64,000 nucleotides of DNA from NCBI RefSeq assembly GCF_001442535.1, contig NZ_CP013141.1, positions 3,016,113 through 3,080,112 on the forward strand. The letters are read 5' to 3'. This document shows, piece by piece, positions 40,008 to 48,550 of this stretch. Under the pieces are notes generated by a model. That model ran no database searches. It was given only the letters and a program-made list of their open reading frames with translations, and was not told where the DNA came from. Origin of the DNA: Lysobacter antibioticus. Lineage in GTDB: Bacteria; Pseudomonadota; Gammaproteobacteria; Xanthomonadales; Xanthomonadaceae. The translations under genes and the position numbers were made by a program. Position 1 is the stretch's first letter, and the number at the start of each line of letters is the position of its first letter.

Positions 40008-40254
40008 GGGAGAGTTCCGGAGGTCGTGCACGATCTCGTGCGTGTCGCGCCTAGCTTAACGGACAGGCGCGGCCGCGGCGTGTTGAGCCGGGGAAAACGA
40101 GTTTGGAGGAGTAAGGAGTGAGTCAGGGCGCGATCGCCCTACCCCTCGGCCAGTGCGGCCAATACATATAAATATGGAATCGAAAAGCGGGCCGGCGGCA
40201 ATGCCACTCGTTCCTCGCTGCTCGAGGCGGCGCAGCCGCCACTCTTCCTGGCTT
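40008..40254. other. Intergenic region upstream of lapA with inverted repeats
   Basis: 247 bp between lapA and ihfB. It holds GAGTGAG/ACGAG-type words on the plus strand (about 40095-40125) and ACTCGTTCCTCGCTGC on the right (about 40207-40222), the same repeat family as between guaB and guaA. The stretch GAGGCGGCGCAGCCGCCACTC forms a further small hairpin (about 40224-40244). No gene is seen. Confidence 0.5.
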
Positions 40255-40557
40255 TCAGGCCTCTTCGTCGAGCGGGGTCACGCCGCTGACGCGTTCGCGC
40301 AGTTCCTTGCCGGGCTTGAAATGCGGGACGTGCTTGCCGGGCAACGCGACCGACTCGCCGGTCTTCGGGTTGCGGCCCAGGCGTGGCGGACGGTAGTGCA
40401 GCGAGAAGCTGCCGAAGCCGCGGATCTCGATCCGCTCGCCGGCCGACAGGGCGCCGCCCATCATTTCCAGCAAAGCCTTCACCGCCAGATCCACATCGTC
40501 GCCCTTGAGATGGGCCTGACGCTGCGAAAGGATCTCGATGAGTTCGGACTTGGTCAT
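40255..40557 (-). CDS. ihfB: Integration host factor subunit beta
   Basis: IHF is a heterodimeric DNA-bending protein. The 100-residue protein has the HU/IHF fold with [14 protein letters not shown], an [20 protein letters not shown] signature and the DNA-inserting Pro in [20 protein letters not shown]. The N-terminus and extra C-terminal residues favour the beta subunit over HU. ihfB directly below rpsA (185 bp gap) is the classical order. The gap contains a GC hairpin (40693-40713) but no clear U-tract, so readthrough from rpsA is likely. Confidence 0.95.
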   Translation of the reverse strand: MTKSELIEILSQRQAHLKGDDVDLAVKALLEMMGGALSAGERIEIRGFGSFSLHYRPPRLGRNPKTGESVALPGKHVPHFKPGKELRERVSGVTPLDEEA

Positions 40558-40692
40558 GGACGAAGCGTGGCCTTGCCTTAGGAAGGTCGTGAAGAGAGTC
40601 GTGCGGACGTCGCGATTTACTGCGATCCCCTACCGCAGACCGAAGGCGACCCGGCCATGCCGGGCCGCCTCGGTGAGTACATCGGTGTTGCC

Positions 40693-40713
40693 CGGCCCGG
40701 ATCGACCGGGCCG
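40693..40713. other. Hairpin between rpsA and ihfB
   Basis: CGGCCCGG-ATCGA-CCGGGCCG, an 8 bp GC stem with a 5-base loop, located 30 bp after the rpsA stop. It lacks a U-tract on the minus strand, so a partial terminator or processing site is the most that can be said. Confidence 0.5.
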
Positions 40714-40742
40714 TACTACCTGTAGCGTGACGCGTGCAGCGA

Positions 40743-42431
40743 TTACTCGGACTTGCCGCCCAGACGCTCGCGCAGCAACGCGCCGAGGCTGGTGGTGCCG
40801 CTGGCGGCTTCGGAGGTCTGGCGGTTGTAATCGGCCATCGCTTCCTGCTGCTCGTGCTCGTCCTTGGCCTTGATCGACAGCTGCATGCTGCGGCCCTTGC
40901 GGTCGGTGCCGATGATCTTGGCTTCGACTTCCTGGCCGACCTTGAGGTACTGCGAAGCGTCTTCGACGCGCTCCTTGGCGATGTCGCGCGCGGCGACGTA
41001 GCCTTCGATGCCGTCGGCCAGTTCGATCGTCGCACCCTTGGCGTCGACTTCCTTGACCGTGCCCTTGACGATCGAGCCCTTGGCGTTGGAAGCCACGTAC
41101 TGACCCATCGGGTCCTGCTCGAGCTGCTTCACGCCGAGGCTGATGCGCTCGCGCTCCGGATCGACGGCCAGGACCACGGCTTCCAGCGTGTCGCCCTTCT
41201 TGTAGTTGCGGACCACGTCTTCGCCGGTGGTGTTCCAGCTGATATCGGACAGGTGGACCAGGCCATCGATACCGCCGTCCAGGCCGATGAAGATGCCGAA
41301 GTCGGTGATCGACTTGATCTGGCCTTCGACCTTGTCGCCCTTCTTGTGGATGGCCGCGAAGGTCTCCCACGGGTTCGAGGTGACCTGCTTCATGCCCAGC
41401 GAGATACGACGACGCTCTTCATCGACGTCGAGGACCATGACCTGAACTTCGTCGCCGACCTGCACGATCTTGGACGGGTTGACGTTCTTGTTGGTCCAAT
41501 CCATCTCGGACACGTGCACCAGGCCTTCGACGCCCGGCTCGATCTCGACGAACGCGCCGTAATCGGTGACGTTGCTGACCTTGCCGAACACGCGGGTGTT
41601 GGCCGGGTAGCGGCGGGCGATGTTGTCCCACGGATCCTCGCCCAGCTGCTTGAGGCCGAGGCTGACGCGGTTGCGCTCGCGGTCGTACTTGAGCACGCGG
41701 ACGTCGAGTTCCTGACCGACTTCCACCACTTCCGACGGGTGACGCACGCGCTTCCACGCCATGTCGGTGATGTGCAGCAGGCCATCGATGCCGCCGAGGT
41801 CGACGAACGCGCCGTAATCGGTGAGGTTCTTGACGACGCCCTTGAGGATCGCGCCTTCCTGCAGCTTCTCCATCAGCTGCTCGCGCTCGACGCTGTACTC
41901 GCTCTCGACCACCGCGCGGCGGGAGACGACGATGTTATTGCGCTTGCGGTCCAGCTTGATGAGCTTGAACTCGAGTTCCTTGCCTTCCAGGTAGGCGGAG
42001 TCGCGCACCGGGCGCACGTCCACCAGCGAACCCGGCAGGAAGCCGCGGACATCCTTGATGTCGACGGTGAAACCACCCTTGACCTTGCCGCTGATGCGGC
42101 CGGTGATGGTCTCGTTCTTTTCGAGCGCCTCTTCGAGCTCGTCCCACACCATTGCGCGCTTGGCTTTCTCGCGCGACAGCACGGTTTCGCCAAAGCCGTT
42201 CTCGATCGAGTCGAGTGCGACCTTGACCTCGTCGCCCACGGCAACGTCGATCTCGCCGGCGTCGTTACGGAACTGTTCGATCGGCACAATGCCTTCGGAC
42301 TTCAGGCCGGCGTTGATCACCACCACGTCGCCGCGGACTTCCACGACGGTACCGGTGACGATGGCGCCGGGCTTCAGCTTGGCGAGGTATTGCTGACTCT
42401 GCTCGAACAGTTCGGCAAATGATTCGGTCAT
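40743..42431 (-). CDS. rpsA: 30S ribosomal protein S1
   Basis: S1 binds mRNA and docks it to the 30S subunit. The 562-residue protein contains six S1 OB domains, seen as repeated GxVxxVxxYGAFVDL patterns ([58 protein letters not shown]). The N-terminal pair that binds the ribosome ([20 protein letters not shown]) is present. The start [11 protein letters not shown] at 42431 matches orthologues. The region just upstream (CCGAGATATCCAATCC) lacks a strong Shine-Dalgarno sequence, as known for rpsA, which is autoregulated. An in-frame upstream stretch of 70 codons is leader. Confidence 0.98.
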   Translation of the reverse strand: MTESFAELFEQSQQYLAKLKPGAIVTGTVVEVRGDVVVINAGLKSEGIVPIEQFRNDAGEIDVAVGDEVKVALDSIENGFGETVLSREKAKRAMVWDELEEALEKNETITGRISGKVKGGFTVDIKDVRGFLPGSLVDVRPVRDSAYLEGKELEFKLIKLDRKRNNIVVSRRAVVESEYSVEREQLMEKLQEGAILKGVVKNLTDYGAFVDLGGIDGLLHITDMAWKRVRHPSEVVEVGQELDVRVLKYDRERNRVSLGLKQLGEDPWDNIARRYPANTRVFGKVSNVTDYGAFVEIEPGVEGLVHVSEMDWTNKNVNPSKIVQVGDEVQVMVLDVDEERRRISLGMKQVTSNPWETFAAIHKKGDKVEGQIKSITDFGIFIGLDGGIDGLVHLSDISWNTTGEDVVRNYKKGDTLEAVVLAVDPERERISLGVKQLEQDPMGQYVASNAKGSIVKGTVKEVDAKGATIELADGIEGYVAARDIAKERVEDASQYLKVGQEVEAKIIGTDRKGRSMQLSIKAKDEHEQQEAMADYNRQTSEAASGTTSLGALLRERLGGKSE

Positions 42432-42707
42432 TGGATTGGATATCTCGGTTAAACACACGGGCCGCACCGTCTGACATCGTTGCCGGACTGGCAACGCAAG
42501 CAGTACGTGGTCGACCCACCCGTTATGTGGCGCGATGGAACTGCACCATGTGTTATTGGTTGATCCGCCGCAGGATTGCGACGGGGCTGTAGAACAACGT
42601 TTGCAACGGAACTTCTTGTAACGAAAGCGATCTGTAACCAAAGCCTGCTACTACAAACCTGCTTACGACTGCCTCTGCCGCGGACGCATCGCGTGCGCTC
42701 GTGCCGT
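42432..42707 (-). promoter_or_regulatory. rpsA leader region
   Basis: 276 bp between cmk and rpsA. By analogy to E. coli, this leader should contain the promoter(s) and structured hairpins recognised by S1 itself for autoregulation; I can see A/U-rich patches (ATAACACATGG, TTACAAGAAG) but cannot fold it reliably by eye. A conserved structure here would be testable by comparison with other xanthomonads. Confidence 0.5.
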
Positions 42708-43400
42708 TCAGCGCGCAGGCAACAAAGCCAGCACCTGTTCGACTACCGTGTCGATGCCCAACCCGGTCGTATCGATGCGAACGGCATCTTCAGCCGGACG
42801 CAACGGCGCCACCGAACGCTGGGCGTCGCGGGCGTCGCGGGCAAGAATCTCCCGCAGCAGACCATCTAAAATAACCGAAACCCCTTTGTCTTTCAACTGC
42901 TTATAGCGCCTTTCGGCCCTTTCGTCGGCGCTGGCGGTCAGGAACACCTTGAACGGGGCATCCGGGAAGATCACCGTACCCATGTCGCGGCCGTCCGCGA
43001 CCAGCCCCGGCGCCTGCCTGAACGCCCGTTGGCGGTCCTTCAGGGCGGCCCGGACTTCCGGGATCGCAGCGATCGCAGAGGCCGCGGCGCCGGCGGTTTC
43101 AGTGCGCAGCTCGTCGGTGGCGTCGACCTCGTTGACCAGCACCCGCAGCTCGCCGCGCTCGTCGTCGCGGAAGCCGATGTGGGTGTCGAAGGCGCAGCGG
43201 ACCAGGGCCGCCGGGTCGGCCAGGTCGAGATCGGCCCAGCCCGCGGCGACGCCGACCGCGCGGTAAAGCGCGCCGGAATCGAGGTAATGCCAGCCCAGGC
43301 GCTGCGCGACCAGGCGGCTGATGGTGCCCTTGCCCGAGCCCGAGGGCCCGTCGATGGTGAGGACGGGGATACTGCTGTTGTCTGAGGATGCGCTGTTCAT
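42708..43400 (-). CDS. cmk: Cytidylate kinase
   Basis: Cmk phosphorylates CMP and dCMP. The 230-residue protein has the P-loop [16 protein letters not shown] (within the first 30 residues), [11 protein letters not shown], the CMP-specific insert region [20 protein letters not shown], and the LID segment [11 protein letters not shown]. Length is standard. Two ATGs 9 bp apart can start it; 43400 ([10 protein letters not shown]) was preferred, 43409 is possible. cmk directly upstream of rpsA is the usual gammaproteobacterial order. Confidence 0.96.
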   Translation of the reverse strand: MNSASSDNSSIPVLTIDGPSGSGKGTISRLVAQRLGWHYLDSGALYRAVGVAAGWADLDLADPAALVRCAFDTHIGFRDDERGELRVLVNEVDATDELRTETAGAAASAIAAIPEVRAALKDRQRAFRQAPGLVADGRDMGTVIFPDAPFKVFLTASADERAERRYKQLKDKGVSVILDGLLREILARDARDAQRSVAPLRPAEDAVRIDTTGLGIDTVVEQVLALLPAR

Positions 43401-43620
43401 GCGTATCATTATGCGACGGCAGCACGCGTTTTCGGCTCGCGATCGCAGCCGATCGGCGCCAGGCGCCCGGGCGCGCGAGCCCCGGTTCGCGCGGCCCGAC
43501 CCGCCGAGTCGGGCCGAAAAACCCTAGCCCAGGCCCTGCGGTCACAGCGCTCGGCGCATCGCCGTTACGTCGGAAATTTCACCCCTCGCCGGCGCCGGCT
43601 GGATTTTTTCACGCAAGCAC

Positions 43621-43650
43621 TTGATCGGACGAAGATTTGTCCGCTACAAT
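43621..43650 (+). promoter_or_regulatory. Putative sigma-70 promoter of rpmJ
   Basis: TTGATC (43621-43626) and TACAAT (43645-43650) are separated by 18 bp and lie 56 bp before the rpmJ ATG. A small palindrome (GGAC ... GTCC) sits in the spacer. The match to both boxes is good for a GC-rich genome. Confidence 0.6.
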
Positions 43651-43705
43651 CGCGGGCTAACTTTTCCACCCCGCTTCTTTCACCTAATTTTTGCCGAGGT
43701 CTCTC

Positions 43706-43831
43706 ATGAAGGTCCTGTCCTCCCTGAAGTCGGCGAAGGCCCGTCACCGCGACTGCAAAGTCGTCCGCCGCCGCGGCAAGGTCTTCGTGATTTGCAAGTC
43801 GAACCCGCGTTTCAAGGCGCGTCAGCGCTGA
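43706..43831 (+). CDS. rpmJ: 50S ribosomal protein L36, type B
   Basis: The 41-residue protein begins [20 protein letters not shown] and ends [11 protein letters not shown]. It has the B-type (YkgO-like) sequence, which lacks the full zinc-binding Cys set of the A type. It is a structural component of the large subunit near its base. It is monocistronic here: its own promoter lies upstream, and a terminator follows at 43906. The last 20 bases of the gene are repeated just after the stop codon (see the tandem repeat feature). Confidence 0.96.
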   Translation: MKVLSSLKSAKARHRDCKVVRRRGKVFVICKSNPRFKARQR

Positions 43832-43869
43832 AACGAACCAGCTCGGTCAAAGCGCGTCAGCGCTGAAAC
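43812..43869. repeat. Tandem duplication of the rpmJ 3' end
   Basis: A 23 bp unit (43812-43834, spanning AAGGCGCGTCAGCGCTGAAA) is repeated at 43847-43869 with one mismatch (AAAGCGCGTCAGCGCTGAAA), 35 bp apart. The first copy encodes the last residues and stop codon of L36; the second is downstream and untranslated. Confidence 0.85.
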
Positions 43870-43905
43870 CCGCCGGACGGCCCCTCGCCGTCCAGGTTCG
43901 AAGTC

Positions 43906-43935
43906 GAAAGCCGCCGCAAGGCGGCTTTCTTCATT
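43906..43935. terminator. Terminator after rpmJ
   Basis: GAAAGCCGCC-GCAA-GGCGGCTTTC followed by TTCATTC: a 10 bp stem with a 4-base loop and a T-rich 3' side. It could work for rpmJ on the plus strand; the A-rich left arm gives only weak bidirectional function. Confidence 0.85.
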
Positions 43936-44045
43936 CTTATTGCCGCCCCACCCCTCGGCTTCGCCAAACCGTGACGGCCGCACGCTGCCGTTAAGCGTCA
44001 GCTTGTGACTAGAATCCCCGCGTCCTTTGACGAGGTGGCTCTTCC

Positions 44046-44378
44046 ATGAAATCGCGTATCGCCGTTGCCCCGCTGTTGCTCGCCCTGCTCGCCTTTTCCG
44101 GCGCCGTCTCTGCCGAGACTCTGCTGATCCAGCGCGTGCAGGAGGAAGGCAAGGCTTTGCTGCCGGCCCGTGGCCAGAGCATGGACCAGGTCAAGGCGCG
44201 CTACGGCGAGCCGACCCAGCGCATGGACCCGCGCGGCGGCCAGAAGCGGCAATGGCCGCAGATCAACCGTTGGGTCTACCCGGCTTTCACCGTCTATTTC
44301 GAGAAGAGCCGGGTGATCGACGTGGTCGCCAACAAGGCCGACGCCGAGGAAATCGGGCCGAAACCGCCTATCCTTTGA
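44046..44378 (+). CDS. Conserved periplasmic protein of unknown function
   Basis: The 110-residue protein has a signal peptide (MKSRIAVAPLLLALLAFSGA, cleavage near SAE at residue 23). The mature part contains GQSMDQVKARYGEPTQRMDP, which resembles the BamE/SmpA-type opening helix (GxsxxxVxxxyGeP), then a W-rich strand region (RQWPQINRWVYPAFTVYF). It may be a small BamE-like fold, with function unknown. It lies 4 bp upstream of aguA on the same strand and is probably cotranscribed with it. Confidence 0.8.
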   Translation: MKSRIAVAPLLLALLAFSGAVSAETLLIQRVQEEGKALLPARGQSMDQVKARYGEPTQRMDPRGGQKRQWPQINRWVYPAFTVYFEKSRVIDVVANKADAEEIGPKPPIL

Positions 44379-44382
44379 GGCT

Positions 44383-45420
44383 ATGAATAAAAACGTATTG
44401 CGCTTCCCCGCGGAGTGGGAACCCCAGTCCGCGGTCCTGATCGCTTGGCCGAATGCCGACACCGACTGGGCCGAGCGCCTGGGCGAAGTCGAAGAAACCT
44501 ACATCGCCCTGGTCGCGGCCATCGTCCGCTACCAACCCGTGCTGATCTGCGTGGCCGACGACGACGTCCAGGCCTATGCACGTGCACGCCTGTCATCGGC
44601 GCGCATCGACATGGCCTGCGTGCACTTCATCGAAGCGCCTTACGACGACACCTGGCTGCGCGACTCCGGCCCGATCAGCCTGCGCGACGGCGAAGGCTTC
44701 CGCCTGCTCGACTTCCGCTTCACCGGCTGGGGCGGCAAGTTCGACGCCAGCCAGGACGACCTGCTGGTCGAACGCCTGACCGAGATGGGAACCTTCTCGA
44801 ACAGTACTCGCCAAAGCATTGATTTTGCGCTGGAAGGCGGCGCCATCGAGACCGACGGCGCCGGCACCTTGCTGAGCACCTGGCAATGCCTGCACGAACG
44901 CCACCCGCAGGCCGGCCGCGAGGAAATCACCGCCAAGCTGGCCGGCTGGCTGCAGCAGGACCGGGTGCTGTGGCTGGATCACGGTTATCTGGAAGGCGAC
45001 GACACCGACGCCCACATCGACACCCTGGCCCGCTTCGCCGCGCCCGACGCCATCGTCTACCAGGGTTGCGACGACCCGGCCGATTCGCACTACGGCGAAC
45101 TGCAGGCCATGGCCGCCGAACTGGCGGCGCTGCGCACCCGCGACGGCCAGCCGTATCGTCTGTTCGCGTTGCCGTGGGCGCAGCCGGTGATCGATGAAAA
45201 CCGAAGGCTGGCGGCAAGTTACGCCAACTTCCTCATCATCAACGGCGCCGTGCTGATGCCGGCTTACGGCGATGCCGCCGACGCCGAAGCCCAGGCCGTG
45301 CTGGCCCGGGCCTTCCCGGATCGCGACATCGTGCCGGTGCCCTGCCGCTCGTTGATCTGGCAGAACGGCAGCCTGCATTGCGTGACGATGCAGTTGCCGC
45401 AGGGGTTGGTGGCCGGCTGA
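44383..45420 (+). CDS. aguA: Agmatine deiminase
   Basis: AguA hydrolyses agmatine to N-carbamoylputrescine and ammonia. The 345-residue protein has the penten-fold features WPNADTDW near the N-terminus, APYDDTWLRDSGPI, LDFRFTGWGGKFD (substrate pocket), the HIDTLARF His/Asp motif, and the catalytic Cys333 in NGSLHCVTMQ. Length is slightly shorter than the usual 365-370 residues. aguB lies 0.8 kb downstream with a lipoprotein gene between, so the two-step agmatine to putrescine pathway is complete. Confidence 0.95.
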   Translation: MNKNVLRFPAEWEPQSAVLIAWPNADTDWAERLGEVEETYIALVAAIVRYQPVLICVADDDVQAYARARLSSARIDMACVHFIEAPYDDTWLRDSGPISLRDGEGFRLLDFRFTGWGGKFDASQDDLLVERLTEMGTFSNSTRQSIDFALEGGAIETDGAGTLLSTWQCLHERHPQAGREEITAKLAGWLQQDRVLWLDHGYLEGDDTDAHIDTLARFAAPDAIVYQGCDDPADSHYGELQAMAAELAALRTRDGQPYRLFALPWAQPVIDENRRLAASYANFLIINGAVLMPAYGDAADAEAQAVLARAFPDRDIVPVPCRSLIWQNGSLHCVTMQLPQGLVAG

Positions 45421-45559
45421 ACCTCGTCGGGCGGACCGCATCCGCCCGCACTGCAACGCGACCGGGCCGACGGATCGCAACTTGTCCGCTCGGTGCGGAT
45501 GCGACAACCTTGCGCGCCACATGCGCGTCGTTCGCGCATGCCGAACCAGGGGATCAGGG

Positions 45560-46111
45560 ATGCTTCGAACCATACTCGCCGCGGGCCTCGCCCTCGCGGC
45601 CGCCGGCCTGCTGTCCGGCTGCGGCGCCGGATACTACAAGTCCAATGCCGGCGCCGGCACAGCGCAACTGAGCTTGGTCCGCGGTGCAATGCACCTGGGC
45701 GGCCGCTCGCTGCAGGTCTATTCCGCGTACCGCGACGCACAGTGCAAGGACACCTCCGGCACCGGCCGGCTCGCTGCGATGTTGACCTATACGACCTTGC
45801 GCAAAGCTGCCACGGTCGACGCCGGCCAGCGCCTCTACCTGGCGGCGGGCCTGCACGGCTATGGCGTTACCAGCTCGCCGCCCCGCGGCCCCGGTACGTT
45901 CTACGACGGACCCGGCATGTACCTGGTGCAAGGCACCTGCCTGAATCTGGTCAGCTTCGTTCCACAGCCCCAGCACGACTACGAAGTCGTGCAGGAAGAG
46001 ACCGGCGCCCGCGCTTGCGAACTGCGAGTGCTGGACCGCAGCACCGGTGCGCCGCCACCGGATCTGGCCAAAGAGAACCCGAGCGCCTGCCCGCGCGATA
46101 CCGCGCAATGA
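45560..46111 (+). CDS. Predicted lipoprotein of unknown function
   Basis: The 183-residue protein starts MLRTILAAGLALAAAGLLSG with a lipobox (LLSGC, Cys near residue 21), so it is probably outer-membrane or inner-membrane anchored. The mature part has few charged residues, three further Cys, and a Tyr/Pro/Gly-rich middle (GYGVTSSPPRGPGTFYDGPG). No domain is recognised. The ATG at 45560 follows GGATCAGGG; an earlier in-frame start at 45482 has none of this. It interrupts the aguA-aguB pair. Confidence 0.75.
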   Translation: MLRTILAAGLALAAAGLLSGCGAGYYKSNAGAGTAQLSLVRGAMHLGGRSLQVYSAYRDAQCKDTSGTGRLAAMLTYTTLRKAATVDAGQRLYLAAGLHGYGVTSSPPRGPGTFYDGPGMYLVQGTCLNLVSFVPQPQHDYEVVQEETGARACELRVLDRSTGAPPPDLAKENPSACPRDTAQ

Positions 46112-46192
46112 CGCGGAGTGCTCGGCCGGGACGGCCGCGCCGGCGCGCGGCCTTACAATGACTCCCCCACGTTCGCGATCAAGCTAGAGACG

Positions 46193-47080
46193 ATGAAGAA
46201 GACCACCCTCCCCGTCGCCCTGATCCAGGACCGCGACCACGGCTCGCGCGAAGCCAACCTGGCCAATATCGAGGCTCGCGTCGGCGAGGCGGCCAAGCGC
46301 GGCGCGCGCCTGGTGCTGCTGCAGGAACTGCACAACGGCCCGTACTTCTGCCAGCACGAGTCGGTCGCCGAGTTCGACCTGGCCGAGCCGATTCCCGGCC
46401 CGAGCACCGAGCGCCTGTCCGCTCTGGCCAAGCAACACGGCGTGGTCCTGGTCAGCTCGCTGTTCGAGCGCCGCGCGGCCGGGCTGTACCACAACACCGC
46501 GGTGGTCTATGAGGCCGACGGCTCGATCGCCGGCAAGTACCGCAAGATGCATATCCCGGACGATCCGGGCTTCTACGAGAAGTTCTACTTCACTCCGGGC
46601 GACATCGGTTTCGAGCCGATCGACACCTCGGTCGGCCGCCTCGGCGTGCTGGTGTGCTGGGACCAGTGGTACCCGGAAGGCGCGCGCCTGATGGCCCTGG
46701 CCGGCGCCGAGCTGCTGCTGTATCCGACCGCCATCGGCTGGGACCCGGACGATCAACAGGACGAAAAGGATCGCCAGCGCAATGCCTGGATCCTCAGCCA
46801 TCGCGGCCACGCGGTCGCCAACGGCCTGCCGGTGCTCAGCGTAAACCGGGTCGGCCACGAGCCTTCGCCGATCGGAGCCTCGGGCATCCAGTTCTGGGGT
46901 TCGAGCCACGTGCTCGGGCCGCAGGGCGAGTTCCTGGCCGAAGCCAAGACCCAGGAGCCGGAGATCGTGATGGCCGAAGTCGACCTCGGCCGCAGCGAAC
47001 ACGTGCGGCGGATCTGGCCGTTCCTGCGCGATCGCCGCATCGACGCCTACGCCGATCTGCTCAAGCGGTACCGCGATTGA
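46193..47080 (+). CDS. aguB: N-carbamoylputrescine amidase
   Basis: AguB hydrolyses N-carbamoylputrescine to putrescine, CO2 and ammonia. The 295-residue nitrilase-family enzyme has the Glu-Lys-Cys triad at E45 (VLLQELHNGPYF), K118 (YRKMHIPDD) and C155 (GVLVCWDQWYPEGARL), plus the carbamoylputrescine-type insertion GFYEKFYFTPGD. The start MKKTTLPVALIQ at 46193 fits the family; a longer frame exists but is unsupported. The stop overlaps the GNAT gene start by 4 bp. Confidence 0.96.
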   Translation: MKKTTLPVALIQDRDHGSREANLANIEARVGEAAKRGARLVLLQELHNGPYFCQHESVAEFDLAEPIPGPSTERLSALAKQHGVVLVSSLFERRAAGLYHNTAVVYEADGSIAGKYRKMHIPDDPGFYEKFYFTPGDIGFEPIDTSVGRLGVLVCWDQWYPEGARLMALAGAELLLYPTAIGWDPDDQQDEKDRQRNAWILSHRGHAVANGLPVLSVNRVGHEPSPIGASGIQFWGSSHVLGPQGEFLAEAKTQEPEIVMAEVDLGRSEHVRRIWPFLRDRRIDAYADLLKRYRD

Positions 47081-47640
47081 ACGCCGACGCTCGTCCGTCG
47101 CCCTTGCTGCGTCCGGCGGTCGAGGCCGACCTCGACGCGATCACCGTGCTGTATGCGCGGGAAGTCCGTGAGGGCCTGGCGACGTACGAGTACGACGAAC
47201 CCGACGCCGCCGAGATGCGCCGCCGCTGGCGCGCGATCGTCGACGCCGGCTATCCCTATCTGGTCGCCGAGCACGACGGCGCCTTCGCCGGCTATGCCTA
47301 TGCCACCGCCTACCGCACCCGCATCGGCTATCGCTGGACGGTCGAGAACTCGGTCTACGTCGCTCCGGACTTCCACGGCCGCGGCATCGGCCGGGCGCTG
47401 ATGCTGCGCTTGATCGAGGACTGCACCGCGCTGGGCTTCCGGCAGATGGTCGCGGTGATCGGCGACGGCAGCAACCAGGCCTCGGTGGCGTTGCACGAAC
47501 GCCTGGGTTTCAAGCCCGGCGGGGTATTTCCCGGCCTGGGCCGCAAGCACGGCCGCTGGCTCGACACCGTGCAACTGGTGCGCGCGCTCGGCGACGGCGA
47601 CCAGGGCGAGCCCGACGAAGGCGTGCCGGGCCTGCGCTGA
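47077..47640 (+). CDS. GNAT N-acetyltransferase (phosphinothricin-type)
   Basis: The 187-residue protein matches the GNAT group related to phosphinothricin/methionine sulfoximine acetyltransferases. It has LLRPAVEADLDAITVLYARE, the acceptor region YPYLVAEHDGAFAGYAYATA, the acetyl-CoA motif VYVAPDFHGRGIGRALM (about residues 102-118), and LHERLGFKPGGVFPGLGRK. No ATG suits the N-terminus; the frame starts at TTG 47077, overlapping the aguB stop (TTGA), so translation is probably coupled. Substrate is unknown; a polyamine or its precursors is possible from context. Confidence 0.85.
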   Translation: MNADARPSPLLRPAVEADLDAITVLYAREVREGLATYEYDEPDAAEMRRRWRAIVDAGYPYLVAEHDGAFAGYAYATAYRTRIGYRWTVENSVYVAPDFHGRGIGRALMLRLIEDCTALGFRQMVAVIGDGSNQASVALHERLGFKPGGVFPGLGRKHGRWLDTVQLVRALGDGDQGEPDEGVPGLR

Positions 47641-47872
47641 TCGCCACCCGGCGATGGCTTCGATGCACGCGATATCCACCGAGGCCTCGGCCTCCCTTGC
47701 CTTGAACACTCGCACGCCCGCTACCCGGACGGACTCCGGGCGCCCGCTCGTGGCCGCCGATGGCTGCGGTCCGAGTTCTCATTACATGCGGTTGCAGAGC
47801 GTTCGGAGTCGCACTGCGACCCAGGCCCGTGGCAAGGCCGGCGTCGTCCGGTAAGCTGAACGGCGATTGCCG

Positions 47873-47910
47873 ACGAACGGTCGCAATAAAACGAACGGAC
47901 GTGCTAATTT
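47873..47910. promoter_or_regulatory. Putative operator sites upstream of the TetR gene
   Basis: ACGAACGGACGTGCTAATTT (47891-47910) ends 6 bp before the TetR ATG, and a partial copy ACGAACGGTCG sits at 47873-47883, 18 bp away. The same word occurs inverted at 48570-48589 at the start of the next gene with one mismatch in 20. A -10 like TAATTT lies in the site, and no Shine-Dalgarno precedes the ATG, suggesting a leaderless transcript. Confidence 0.6.
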
Positions 47911-47916
47911 GAATTC

Positions 47917-48531
47917 ATGTCGATGCTGACCGCCACCGTCAAAGGCGCCGCGACCCGCGACGCGATCCTCGAACAGGCCTACGGCATCGCGTCGTCGGCC
48001 GGGCTGGAAGGCTTGTCGATCGGCCCGCTGGCGGCCGCGGTCGGCATGTCCAAGAGCGGCGTGTTCGCCCACTTCGGTTCGCGCGAAGACTTGCAGCTGG
48101 CGGTGCTGGACATGGCCAGCCAGCGCTTCGTCGAATATGTGTTGCTGCCGGCACTGCAACACCCCCGCGGCCTGCCGCGGCTGCGCGCCATCGTCGATGC
48201 CTGGTTCGATTGGGCGCGCCACACCGAAGGCGGCTGCGTCCTGCTCGGCGCGGTCAGCGAGTACGACGACCGCCCCGGCTCGCTGCGCGATGCCGTGGTC
48301 GATCAACAGAAACGCTGGCACCAGGTCCTGGGCAAGGCCGTGCAACTGGCCATCGACACCGGCGAACTCGGCGCCGACACCGACACCGCCCAGCTCGCCT
48401 TCGAAATCTACGGCGTGGCCCTGGTCGTGCACCACGATTCCGGCCTGTTCGGCTACGACTCCGCGACCGAACGCGGGCGCCGCGCCTACGAGCGCCTGAT
48501 CCGTTCCTACGCTTCCTCCCCCACCGCCTGA
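47917..48531 (+). CDS. TetR/AcrR family transcriptional regulator
   Basis: The 204-residue repressor has an N-terminal helix-turn-helix (about residues 13-60): TRDAILEQAYGIASSAGLEG, then LAAAVGMSKSGVFAHFGSRE. The C-terminal domain includes WARHTEGGCVLLGAVSEYDD, common in regulators of the YxaF/TetR_C-type group of unknown ligand. Repeated operator-like words lie before this gene and at the start of the following hydrolase gene, 19 bp downstream, making those two the likely regulon. Confidence 0.9.
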   Translation: MSMLTATVKGAATRDAILEQAYGIASSAGLEGLSIGPLAAAVGMSKSGVFAHFGSREDLQLAVLDMASQRFVEYVLLPALQHPRGLPRLRAIVDAWFDWARHTEGGCVLLGAVSEYDDRPGSLRDAVVDQQKRWHQVLGKAVQLAIDTGELGADTDTAQLAFEIYGVALVVHHDSGLFGYDSATERGRRAYERLIRSYASSPTA

Positions 48532-48550
48532 GCGACCGACGAGGTTCGTC

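Noticed and set aside
42432..42641. In-frame upstream extension of rpsA by 70 codons
   Set aside because: The extension has no S1 similarity, and the family N-terminus starts at [11 protein letters not shown]; the region is a leader.
43891..43905. GGTTCGAAGTC resembling a tRNA T-loop
   Set aside because: No acceptor stem, anticodon arm or D-arm can be built around it; it lies just before the rpmJ terminator.
47654..47854. 66-codon plus-strand frame before the TetR gene
   Set aside because: No ribosome binding site or signal peptide; composition not coding-like.
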